A stretch of 12,532 nt of DNA, taken from positions 1-12,532 of the forward strand of contig CAZKUN010000261.1 in NCBI GenBank assembly GCA_964555935.1, read 5' to 3'. Position 1 is the first letter of the stretch. Each line of letters starts with the position of its first letter. Under the pieces are notes generated by a model. The model was not told where the DNA came from. It worked only from the letters and a program-made list of their open reading frames with translations, and did not search any database. This DNA comes from CAZKUN01 sp964555935 (lineage in GTDB: Bacteria; Armatimonadota; Zipacnadia; Zipacnadales; VGFC01). Made by a program: the position numbers and the translations under genes. Positions 7,202 through 12,532 of the stretch are shown here, piece by piece.

Positions 7202-7226
7202 GTAGGGGCGCAATTCACTGCGCCCA
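7202..7226 (+). repeat. GTAG-class palindromic repeat, TTCA loop (copy C)
   Basis: GTAG (7202-7205), stem GGGCGCA (7206-7212) pairing with TGCGCCC (7219-7225), one A-C mismatch next to loop TTCA (7214-7217). It lies in the 72-bp porB-pdxS gap, 23 bp before the pdxS start. Close to copy B at 3924-3948 apart from a few changes, some of which preserve pairing. Confidence 0.75.
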
Positions 7227-7248
7227 TCTGCTCACTGGAGCGAGAACC

Positions 7249-8151
7249 ATGTCCGAGCAAGAGAACGTAGACAAGTCAACCTGGCGCAACAAAGTCGGCC
7301 TCGCGGAGATGCTCCGCAATGGCGTCATCATGGACGTCACCAACCCCGAACAGGCGAAAATCGCCGAAGACGCGGGCGCGGTGGCCGTCATGGCGCTCGA
7401 GCGCGTCCCGTCTGACATCCGTCGCGACGGCGGCGTTGCCCGGATGGCCGATCTCAAGATCATCGAGGACATCATGGCTGTCTCGACGATCCCCGTCATG
7501 GCTAAGTGCCGCATCGGCCACTTCGCGGAGGCCCAAGTTCTCGAATCGATCGGCGCGGATTTCATCGACGAATCCGAGGTCCTCACGCCGGCCGATGAGG
7601 AGTTCCACGTCGACAAGAACGCGTTCAAGGTCCCGTTTGTCTGTGGCTGCACCAACCTGGCCGAAGCGCTCCGGCGCATTGGTGAGGGCGCGGCCATGAT
7701 GCGGACCAAGGGCGAGGCCGGCAGCGGCAACGTCGTCGAGGCCGTCCGCCACATCCGCACCGTCATGGGTCACATCCGCAAGCTCACCACGCTCCGCGAT
7801 GATGAACTCATGACCGAGGCGAAGAACATGGGCGCTCCCTTCTCGATCGTCAAGGAGATCTCCCAGACGGGAACGCTGGGCGTCCCGAACTTCAGCGCCG
7901 GTGGGATCGCCACCCCGGCCGACGCCGCTCTGGTCCGCCAGCTAGGCGCCGAGGCCGTGTTCGTGGGTTCTGGGATCTTCAAAGCCGAGGACCCGCCGGC
8001 CCGCGCGCTGGCCATCGTTCACGCGGCGACCTACTATGAGGATCCGGACGAGGTCGCGAAAGCGACTCGCGGACTTCAGGGCGCGGCCATGGACGGGATC
8101 GACGTCCGAACGCTACCGGACGAAGAGCGCCTGGCCAACCGAGGCTGGTAG
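7249..8151 (+). CDS. pdxS: Pyridoxal 5'-phosphate synthase, synthase subunit PdxS (Pdx1)
   Basis: Condenses ribose 5-phosphate, glyceraldehyde 3-phosphate and ammonia (delivered by PdxT) to PLP in the deoxyxylulose-5-phosphate-independent vitamin B6 pathway. The 300-aa product is a full (beta/alpha)8 barrel with catalytic residues in place: D29 (GVIMDV), K86 (PVMAKCRIGH) and K154 (RTKGEAGSGN), offset by five from Bacillus D24, K81 and K149. The phosphate-binding FSAGGIATPADAAL and FVGSGIFK are intact. The C-terminal tail ends near RTLPDEERLANRGW. ATG 7249 follows GGAG (7237-7240). pdxT is the next gene, but 154 bp away with hairpins between, unlike the close spacing usual for this pair. The TAG stop reads GGTAGCC. 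Confidence 0.98.
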   Translation: MSEQENVDKSTWRNKVGLAEMLRNGVIMDVTNPEQAKIAEDAGAVAVMALERVPSDIRRDGGVARMADLKIIEDIMAVSTIPVMAKCRIGHFAEAQVLESIGADFIDESEVLTPADEEFHVDKNAFKVPFVCGCTNLAEALRRIGEGAAMMRTKGEAGSGNVVEAVRHIRTVMGHIRKLTTLRDDELMTEAKNMGAPFSIVKEISQTGTLGVPNFSAGGIATPADAALVRQLGAEAVFVGSGIFKAEDPPARALAIVHAATYYEDPDEVAKATRGLQGAAMDGIDVRTLPDEERLANRGW

Positions 8152-8174
8152 CCGCCGTCCGTCTCCGCTCCGTA

Positions 8175-8195
8175 CGACGATCGTCCCGATCGTCG
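8175..8195 (+). repeat. Perfect 9-bp hairpin in the pdxS-pdxT spacer
   Basis: CGACGATCG (8175-8183) pairs perfectly with CGATCGTCG (8187-8195) around loop TCC. It is followed directly by a smaller hairpin ATGCC-GAA-GGCAT (8196-8208), then by repeat copy D. It resembles the 670-687 hairpin in its CGTCCCGA core, so it may be a second class of dispersed palindrome. Confidence 0.6.
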
Positions 8196-8208
8196 ATGCC
8201 GAAGGCAT

Positions 8209-8237
8209 GTAAGAGCGGCTTCAGCCGCGACGCCGTC
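8209..8237 (+). repeat. GTAG-class palindromic repeat, TTCA loop (copy D)
   Basis: Head TGTAAGA carries GTAA in place of GTAG. Stem GCGGC (8215-8219) pairs with GCCGC (8224-8228) around TTCA (8220-8223), then tail GACGCCGTC (8229-8237). The tail is identical to that of copy E. It sits in the middle of the pdxS-pdxT spacer. Confidence 0.75.
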
Positions 8238-8255
8238 AGCCGTCACGCAAGCAAC

Positions 8256-8286
8256 CGACGCCCCCTCCCACTCCGAGGGGGCGTCG
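8256..8286 (+). promoter_or_regulatory. Perfect 12-bp hairpin just before the pdxT ribosome-binding site
   Basis: CGACGCCCCCTC (8256-8267) pairs perfectly with GAGGGGGCGTCG (8275-8286) around a 7-nt loop. It ends nine bases before the pdxT Shine-Dalgarno GAGG (8295-8298). In RNA it would be very stable and could stop pdxS read-through, protect the pdxS mRNA 3' end or tune the PdxS:PdxT ratio. No T-run follows. The structure is certain; the function is inferred. Confidence 0.5.
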
Positions 8287-8305
8287 ACGGATTCGAGGAC
8301 CATCG

Positions 8306-8875
8306 ATGTCACGCAAGATCGGCGTGCTGTCTCTCCAGGGCGACTTTGCCGAGCACCTCCACACGCTGTCACACCTCGACTGCGACGCCTCGCCGGTGAA
8401 GACTCCCGACACCATCCGCGCGTGCGACGGGCTGATCATCCCCGGCGGCGAGAGCACCACCATCGGCAAGCTCATCCAGGCTTTCGACATCGAGCCCGCG
8501 CTCCGCGAATTGCACGAGTCCGGGCGACCGATCTTCGGCACTTGCGCCGGCGTCATCCTGATCGCCAAGGACATCGTCGGCAGCGACCAGTGGCGTCTGG
8601 GCATCCTCGACTGCACCGTCGAGCGCAACGCCTACGGCCGCCAGGTCGACAGCTTCGAGACCGAACTCAAGGTCGAGGGCATCGATGATTTGGTCCACGG
8701 CGTCTTCATCCGCGCGCCGGTCATCGCCGAGGCGCGTGGCGACTGCCGCGTCCTGGGCACCTTCAACGACCGCCCCGTCATCGTCCGCGAGGGCAACCTC
8801 CTCGGCGCGTGCTTCCATCCCGAACTCACCGACGAACTCCGCATCCACCAGTACTTCCTTGAGATGTGTTCGTAG
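8306..8875 (+). CDS. pdxT: Pyridoxal 5'-phosphate synthase, glutaminase subunit PdxT (Pdx2)
   Basis: Class I glutamine amidotransferase that hydrolyses glutamine and channels ammonia to PdxS. The 189-aa product is full length. The conserved start IGVLSLQGDFAEH and the substrate site PGGEST (46-51) are present. The nucleophile C80 lies in GTCAGVILIA, and the rest of the triad is H171 and E173 in FHPELTDD-like FHPELTDELR. ATG 8306 follows GAGG (8295-8298). Two copies of CATCCGCGCG (8413-8422 and 8707-8716), exactly 294 bp apart, lie inside it and mark the ends of the segment missing from the downstream remnant. The TAG stop is inside the GTAG head of another hairpin. Function is secure. Confidence 0.98.
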   Translation: MSRKIGVLSLQGDFAEHLHTLSHLDCDASPVKTPDTIRACDGLIIPGGESTTIGKLIQAFDIEPALRELHESGRPIFGTCAGVILIAKDIVGSDQWRLGILDCTVERNAYGRQVDSFETELKVEGIDDLVHGVFIRAPVIAEARGDCRVLGTFNDRPVIVREGNLLGACFHPELTDELRIHQYFLEMCS

Positions 8876-8901
8876 TGGCATGAGCGTCTCGCTCATGCGC
8901 C
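8872..8901 (+). repeat. GTAG-headed 9-bp hairpin overlapping the pdxT stop
   Basis: GTAG (8872-8875) includes the pdxT TAG. After TG, stem GCATGAGCG (8878-8886) pairs perfectly with CGCTCATGC (8890-8898) around TCT, followed by GCCGTC. Head and tail match the TTCA-loop repeats but the stem and loop differ, so it looks like a second subtype. No T-run follows. Confidence 0.65.
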
Positions 8902-8966
8902 GTCAGCTCCATCTTCCGCAACCGATCGCGCTCTCCGTGCGTTAGACGACTTGAGGTGAGTCCGCG

Positions 8967-10049
8967 ATGATCTCAGCGCTAGCACTGGCCCTCGCTCTCG
9001 GCTTTAGCCCCGTCCACGCCCAGTTGGTCACCATCGGAGTCACCGACGCCAGTCTGGCTGACGTCGTCGAGTCCCTGGAGGACATGACGGGCGTCAAGAT
9101 AGCGGGAGCCACGCACGTCTCCGCCGATACTCACCCCATCACCATTGACGCCCGTGACATGCCTCTCAAGCGCGTGATGCGCGACATTTGCGCGCAAGCC
9201 GGGGTCTACATCGGGCGCAACCAGATGGATTACTTCCTGCAAGGCGGGTCGGTCGTCGACCGGCGGCCGTGCGTCGAAGTCCACGGATACCAAGTCTACT
9301 TGGAGTCGATCGATGTGAGTCGGAGCGCATCCATCAGCCTCCGGCGCAGGGAAGAGAGCGCAGGCGGCTGGGAATCGCTCCGCGTCCATGTTGCGGTCGA
9401 GGCCTACGACGATGAGATGCTGTCACCCGTCGTATCGACGACGAGCAACCTGGTCGTGGAACTCGACACCGGCGACGTCCTTACCCAGCCGGCCAGACAC
9501 AAGCCCGAGGGGCCGTCCCGCGGCATGTCCTCCGCGCTCCGACAGAGCGCCCTCGGCGCCTCCGCCGACTTCCCCTTCCCCCCGCCCGGGGCCAAGCGCA
9601 TCGTGGCGGTCGAGGGAGAGCTGTGCGTCCACACTGATCTGACCACCTTCGACTTCGAGTTCGACGTGGGGGAGACCGGCGTTACGAAGCGCCACGGCGA
9701 CATCTCTCTCACCCTCACCAGCATCGACCTTGAGGACCGCGAAGCCCTGTTCCAGCTCTCAGTACCCGACGCTCCAGGCGACGAGGACGACAAGTGGGTC
9801 CGGCTTGCGGCGGTGACCGCCTTCGACCGCCAGGGAATGGCCTCCATGTCCAAGGACAGTTGGTGGCCCCAACGCATGGGAGCGGAGAGCGACACTCGGA
9901 CATTTACCCAGACGATCTACTTCGACTGGGACAGGGGCTACAAGCCCGCCATTCTCCGCTATCGAGGCATCATCGCCGGCAACGCCGTCCGCCGGCTCCC
10001 CTATCGATTCGAGGACCTGCCCCTGCCGATGCTCCGCCCCGTCGACTAG
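8967..10049 (+). CDS. Predicted secreted STN-like (secretin N-domain-like) protein of unknown function
   Basis: A 360-aa protein I do not recognise as a named family. Residues 1-18 look like a signal peptide (hydrophobic ALALALALG, cleavage after VHA), although the short n-region MISA has no Lys or Arg. Residues about 20-95 have the shape of an STN/secretin short domain: VTDASLADVVESLEDMTGVKI, then ITIDARDMPLKRVMRDICAQAGVYI. The remainder is predicted beta-rich with no motif I can name. The first 250 bases of the coding sequence include no alternative ATG that is better: ATG 8967 has GAGGTGA (8953-8959) and an in-frame TGA at 8952 blocks extension. It lies between intact pdxT and its remnant on the same strand, which suggests local duplication or insertion. 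Likely periplasmic or extracytoplasmic; function unknown. Confidence 0.85.
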   Translation: MISALALALALGFSPVHAQLVTIGVTDASLADVVESLEDMTGVKIAGATHVSADTHPITIDARDMPLKRVMRDICAQAGVYIGRNQMDYFLQGGSVVDRRPCVEVHGYQVYLESIDVSRSASISLRRREESAGGWESLRVHVAVEAYDDEMLSPVVSTTSNLVVELDTGDVLTQPARHKPEGPSRGMSSALRQSALGASADFPFPPPGAKRIVAVEGELCVHTDLTTFDFEFDVGETGVTKRHGDISLTLTSIDLEDREALFQLSVPDAPGDEDDKWVRLAAVTAFDRQGMASMSKDSWWPQRMGAESDTRTFTQTIYFDWDRGYKPAILRYRGIIAGNAVRRLPYRFEDLPLPMLRPVD

Positions 10050-10108
10050 CTGCCGCCCGTCCGCCGACCCTCTCCAACTCATCCCACGCATCTCCCCGCA
10101 CCTGCCCC

Positions 10109-10137
10109 TGTAGGAGGGGTTTCAACCCCGACGCCGT
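10109..10137 (+). repeat. GTAG-class palindromic repeat, TTCA loop (copy E)
   Basis: Head TGTAGGA, stem GGGGT (10116-10120) pairing with ACCCC (10125-10129) around TTCA (10121-10124), tail GACGCCGTC (10130-10137 and the next base). Nearly the same as copy A, with the tail of copy D. The pdxT remnant begins directly at its GACGCC tail. Confidence 0.75.
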
Positions 10138-10333
10138 CGCCTCGCCCGTGAAGACTCCTGACGCCATCCGCGCGCCGGTCATCACCGAGGCGCGTGGCGA
10201 CTGCCGCGTCCTGGGCACCTTCAACGGCCGCCCCGTCATTGTCCGCGAGAGCAACCTCCTCGGCGCCTGCTTCCATCCCGAACTCACCGACGAACTCCGC
10301 ATCCACCGGTACTTCCTCGACATGTGCCGTTAG
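10130..10333 (+). pseudogene. pdxT: pdxT remnant with internal in-frame deletion
   Basis: A degraded second copy of pdxT. From about 10134 it matches pdxT 8387-8422, then jumps at CATCCGCGCG (10165-10174) to the sequence after 8716 and continues to the stop. About 93% of bases agree by eye over the 165-bp 3' part. The missing 294 bp are exactly what lies between the two CATCCGCGCG copies in intact pdxT, so loss by slippage or recombination at that direct repeat is the simple explanation. The frame is kept (SPVKTPDAIRAPVITEARGD, ending in a changed C-terminus CR-stop). It lacks the N-terminus, a start codon, the PGGES site and the nucleophile cysteine but keeps the FHPE triad residues, so it cannot be an active glutaminase. 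Confidence 0.92.
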
Positions 10334-10411
10334 CGGGAGCCCGTCAGCAACAGCTGCCCATCGGCCGCGCCGCCCCACTCTCGATTCCAGGTGCGCCCGT
10401 TGGGCCCGTTG

Positions 10412-11719
10412 CTAGCGCCCCGTGATGTTCAGACCAATCGCCACGGCACCGTCGGAATCATCCGCCACTGCTTCGGTTCCAGCGAAGTGGTTGCCGAAGA
10501 CGGATGCCGCCTGCGCGTCCGGTCCCAGATGCACTCCCGTGCCCGCGCCCGCGAACTGACAGCCCGAGACGATGAGCGCGCCGTTGAGCAGGTCGATGGC
10601 CGCTCGCCCGACCGAGTTCCTGTCCCAGGCTCGAAACAGGCATCCGCTGAACGTCGTGTTCCCACTCCCCTCAAGCAAGGCCACGCGGTCGCCCGTGCCC
10701 CAGAAAGCGCAGTTGCTGAATCGGACGGGTCCTGGGTTAGTCGCGGCGACGCGGACGTGTGTCGAGTCATCCCCGGAGTTGCTGACGAACTCCCCGTTCG
10801 TGATCAGAATCCCGCTGGAGTAGGGGTCGACGACGTCAACCTGGACGGCCACGTTGCTGGAGTCAGCGCCGATCCCAACGAAGTTGCCACTGCAAGCCCC
10901 ATGCTCAGTTCTGATGAAGTGGTAGCCGATCTTGTAGCCGATGCAGAACGTATTCAGGACGTACTGCCAGTCCGTGCGACCGAACACGAATGCCTCGCCT
11001 TGGGTCGCCCTGAACCGGCGCGCCGCGCTGCCGCCATTAGAACTTGAGAATGGCCAGAAGTGGACATTCTCGATGCGCCCCACATCGACGCAGTTGTCGA
11101 CCTTGATACCGATGCGCAACGGCTCGCCGTAGAGGTTGCGGATGTAGTGGCGGACGCCGCCGCCGTCGGCGAAGTTGACGCCCATGTACGGGTTCACCAT
11201 CAGCACGTCGACGATGGACGTGTTTTCTGAGTTGCCCCGCCCCTGGCCCCATCCCATTGTTGCGATGCACCAGGGGTAGGGCACGATCTCGTTCAGGACA
11301 TCTTGGTTGGGGTAGTAGATCGTCAGCCCCTTGATGGCGCTATTGCGGCCGAGGGCTATAAACGGCGGACCTTCCTCCGACCCGCGGCCCTCTTCGGCCA
11401 GCAGCGTCGTGCCGCGCCCTTGCGAGTAGGCCGTCGGCACCGAGAACACGCCCTCGAGCGTCACGTTGTAAGGCACTGTCAGGTGGCTGGCGACGCGGTA
11501 GTTGCCTCGGGGTAGGCGCACGATTCCGCCTCCGTCCGCAGCTGCCTTGTCGAGGGCTTCCTGGATGGCGGCTGTGTCGTCAGTCTTGCCGTCGCCCACG
11601 GCGCCGAAGTCACGGGCACTGAGGGAGAATGGATGCTCCGCCGGCACGGCACCTGGTTGGGCCGACGCCGTCCCCATCAAAATCGCGAGCACCGGAAGGA
11701 CAATCAATCGCATGGCCAT
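10412..11719 (-). CDS. Secreted pectate-lyase-superfamily (parallel beta-helix) protein
   Basis: A 435-aa predicted secreted protein. Residues 1-20 are a signal peptide (MAMRLIVLPVLAILMGTASA, cleavage before Gln21). Residues 37-52 have the DFGAVGDGKTDDTAAI signature that opens the Pectate_lyase_3/GH28-like right-handed beta-helix fold, followed by GGGIVRLPRGNYRV and many short beta-helix turns (GLTIYYPNQ, FSNCAFWGTG, FSGCLFRAW, VSGCQFAGAG). These proteins act on polysaccharides or serve as phage-type or surface fibres; the substrate cannot be read. The start at 11719 has a strong AGGAGGAG Shine-Dalgarno (complement of about 11725-11732). An ATG at 11713 is an alternative, while the longer frame to 11776 ignores this site. 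It is convergent with the pdxT remnant and divergent from blaI. It ends in TAG. Confidence 0.88.
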   Translation of the reverse strand: MAMRLIVLPVLAILMGTASAQPGAVPAEHPFSLSARDFGAVGDGKTDDTAAIQEALDKAAADGGGIVRLPRGNYRVASHLTVPYNVTLEGVFSVPTAYSQGRGTTLLAEEGRGSEEGPPFIALGRNSAIKGLTIYYPNQDVLNEIVPYPWCIATMGWGQGRGNSENTSIVDVLMVNPYMGVNFADGGGVRHYIRNLYGEPLRIGIKVDNCVDVGRIENVHFWPFSSSNGGSAARRFRATQGEAFVFGRTDWQYVLNTFCIGYKIGYHFIRTEHGACSGNFVGIGADSSNVAVQVDVVDPYSSGILITNGEFVSNSGDDSTHVRVAATNPGPVRFSNCAFWGTGDRVALLEGSGNTTFSGCLFRAWDRNSVGRAAIDLLNGALIVSGCQFAGAGTGVHLGPDAQAASVFGNHFAGTEAVADDSDGAVAIGLNITGR

Positions 11720-11952
11720 GCTCTCTCCTCCTGAATCTCGATGTGCGAGCCGCGCCTCTCGGCGGACAGGGCCCACCGTCTCGCGGCACAGCCGTACTTT
11801 CGTCGCCCGTCAGCCTGCACCCTTGCCTCGCGCGGCCCTGGCGGTTTTGCTCCAGCCTTGCGCCCCGCTGCCCCAGATGCTCCACCCAGAACTGGGCGGC
11901 CTGGTGCCGACTGAACGGCCAGCCACCCACGCCGCATTTCTGCATATCACGC
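11720..11952. other. Divergent intergenic region without a convincing gene
   Basis: About 230 bp between the beta-helix gene (minus) and the blaI promoter (plus). It must carry the promoter of the minus-strand gene, but I see no good -35/-10 pair for it. Open frames run through it on both strands, but they overlap the ends of real genes and show no recognisable domain or ribosome-binding site. Confidence 0.5.
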
Positions 11953-11996
11953 TTGACTCTTCTCATCAACCATAGTACTATAGCTATCGTACTATG
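11953..11996 (+). promoter_or_regulatory. blaI promoter with overlapping 26-bp operator
   Basis: TTGACT (11953-11958) and TACTAT (11976-11981) are 17 bp apart, each close to the sigma-70 consensus. Over the -10 box and start site lies a dyad at 11971-11996: CATAGTAC (11971-11978) and GTACTATG (11989-11996) are perfect inverted arms, and the centre ATAGCTAT (11980-11987) is itself palindromic, so 24 of 26 bases fit the symmetry. It ends where the blaI Shine-Dalgarno begins. A BlaI-type dimer bound here would block RNA polymerase, giving autoregulation of the operon. Confidence 0.82.
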
Positions 11997-12010
11997 GAGG
12001 AGAACACTCA

Positions 12011-12415
12011 ATGACCGGCAGACGAAGCGACCGCATCACTGACTTGGGCGAGCTGCAGCTTGACGTTCTGGATGCTCTCGGGCGCATCGGCGAGGGCACC
12101 GTATATGACGTCCTGGACGCCTTTCCCGAGGACGAGCGCCCGCGTTACACGACCGCTCTTACGGTCCTGAAGGCGCTTGAAAAGAAGGGCCTCGTCACCC
12201 ATCGCACGGAGGATCGGGCCTTTGTATTCCGCCCCGCCATCGAGCCGGGAGAGGTCCGCACCCAACTCCTCGGCGACGTGCTCAAGCGCGTTTTCCGCGG
12301 CTCGCCGGGGGCGCTGGTTGCATCGCTGCTGGACACCGAGGCCGTCACGCCTGACGTGCTGGATGAACTCAAGTCGCTGATCGAGGATGTGGATGGGGAG
12401 AATGATGACGACTGA
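12011..12415 (+). CDS. blaI: BlaI/MecI/CopY-family winged-helix transcriptional repressor
   Basis: A 134-aa repressor. Residues about 10-70 form the family winged helix: LGELQLDVLDALGRIGEGTV, then YTTALTVLKALEKKGLV as the recognition-helix region, and the wing RTEDRAFVFRP. The C-terminal part is the dimerisation region, with an acidic tail. In known systems, BlaI/MecI represses its own operon and is cleaved when a BlaR1/MecR1 sensor protease is activated. Here a palindromic operator covers the promoter and an M56-like gene overlaps the 3' end, matching that arrangement. The target need not be antibiotic resistance, since this family controls diverse stress and membrane genes. ATG 12011 follows GGAGGAGA (from 11996). 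Confidence 0.92.
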   Translation: MTGRRSDRITDLGELQLDVLDALGRIGEGTVYDVLDAFPEDERPRYTTALTVLKALEKKGLVTHRTEDRAFVFRPAIEPGEVRTQLLGDVLKRVFRGSPGALVASLLDTEAVTPDVLDELKSLIEDVDGENDDD

Positions 12416-12532
12416 CATCCTAGTGCAGATCGTGCTGGGCACTACTGTGGCCGTATCGTTGGGGGCCATCGTCGGCTTGATTTCCAGGCGCCGGATCCCC
12501 CCACTCCGACCTGTCGTCTGGCGCGCTGCCGT
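12402..12532 (+). CDS. N-terminus of membrane protein, probable BlaR1/M56-family sensor protease (3'-partial)
   Basis: Only the first 43 codons are in the window. It starts at ATG 12402 (or the adjacent ATG 12405), overlapping blaI by 14 bp, with GGGGAG upstream at about 12395. The sequence is a short cytoplasm-free start MMTTD followed by a transmembrane helix (ILVQIVLGTTVAVSLGAIVG) and a basic/proline patch SRRRIPPLRPVVWRAA. This resembles the N-terminus of M56 peptidases, where the first helix is followed by an Arg-rich segment and a conserved Trp. The HEXXH zinc site and any sensor domain would be beyond the edge. The call rests mainly on being translationally coupled to a BlaI gene. Confidence 0.7.
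   Translation, partial: MMTTDILVQIVLGTTVAVSLGAIVGLISRRRIPPLRPVVWRAA

Noticed and set aside
3924..8901. Hairpins as standard intrinsic terminators
   Set aside because: None is followed by a T-run, so they were recorded as repeats or possible non-canonical structures instead.
494..10137. TTCA hairpins as a CRISPR array
   Set aside because: Copies are kilobases apart, differ in stem sequence and have no regular spacers or cas genes.
9794..10333. Open frame of 179 codons covering the end of the STN-like gene and the pdxT remnant
   Set aside because: The first part is an out-of-frame shadow of 8967-10049; only the last about 65 codons are pdxT-like. It has no ribosome-binding site and is treated as a pseudogene.
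11610..12011. Minus-strand open frame between the beta-helix gene and blaI
   Set aside because: It crosses the blaI promoter/operator and the beginning of the beta-helix gene in another frame, and shows no recognisable domain.

Overview
The window is high-GC bacterial chromosome with compact housekeeping operons at the left and more accessory-looking genes at the right. The left block, tRNA-Ser(GGA), a Bacillus-type large SRP RNA with an Alu domain, then dnaX, ybaB/ebfC and recR, resembles the Firmicutes gene order. The protein content (four-subunit ferredoxin-linked 2-oxoacid oxidoreductase, secreted pectate-lyase-like and STN-like proteins, BlaI with a probable M56 partner) and the GC content could also fit an uncultured lineage such as Armatimonadota or a relative. 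I cannot fix the phylum from this sequence. A run of ten Ns (6990-6999) shows it comes from a gapped assembly.

Layout: 2-490, the end of a TPR protein. 494-1026, a palindromic repeat, tRNA-Ser, SRP RNA and a very strong hairpin. 1092-3927, dnaX, ybaB and recR, making the clamp-loader ATPase, a nucleoid protein and a recombination mediator. 4094-7176, porG-porD-porA-porB for CoA-dependent oxidation of a 2-oxoacid (probably pyruvate) with ferredoxin as acceptor. 7249-8875, pdxS and pdxT, the two subunits of deoxyxylulose-5-phosphate-independent PLP synthase, separated by an unusual 154-bp spacer with three main hairpins. 8967-10049, a secreted STN-like protein of unknown function. 10130-10333, an internally deleted second copy of pdxT. 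10412-11719 (minus), a secreted beta-helix protein. 12011 to the end, a BlaI-family repressor with a well-resolved promoter/operator and the start of an overlapping membrane-protein gene, probably a BlaR1/M56-type sensor protease.

Two things stand out. The first is a family of short GTAG-headed hairpins, five of them with the same TTCA loop, placed between genes and sometimes containing the upstream stop codon. The second is the pdxT remnant. It begins at one of these hairpins and lacks exactly 294 bp (98 codons) bounded in intact pdxT by two copies of a 10-bp direct repeat. Intact pdxT and the remnant flank the secreted STN-like gene as long direct repeats. I saw no CRISPR array, transposase, integrase or recognisable defence system. 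The repeat family and the pdxT duplication are the best candidates for something undescribed.
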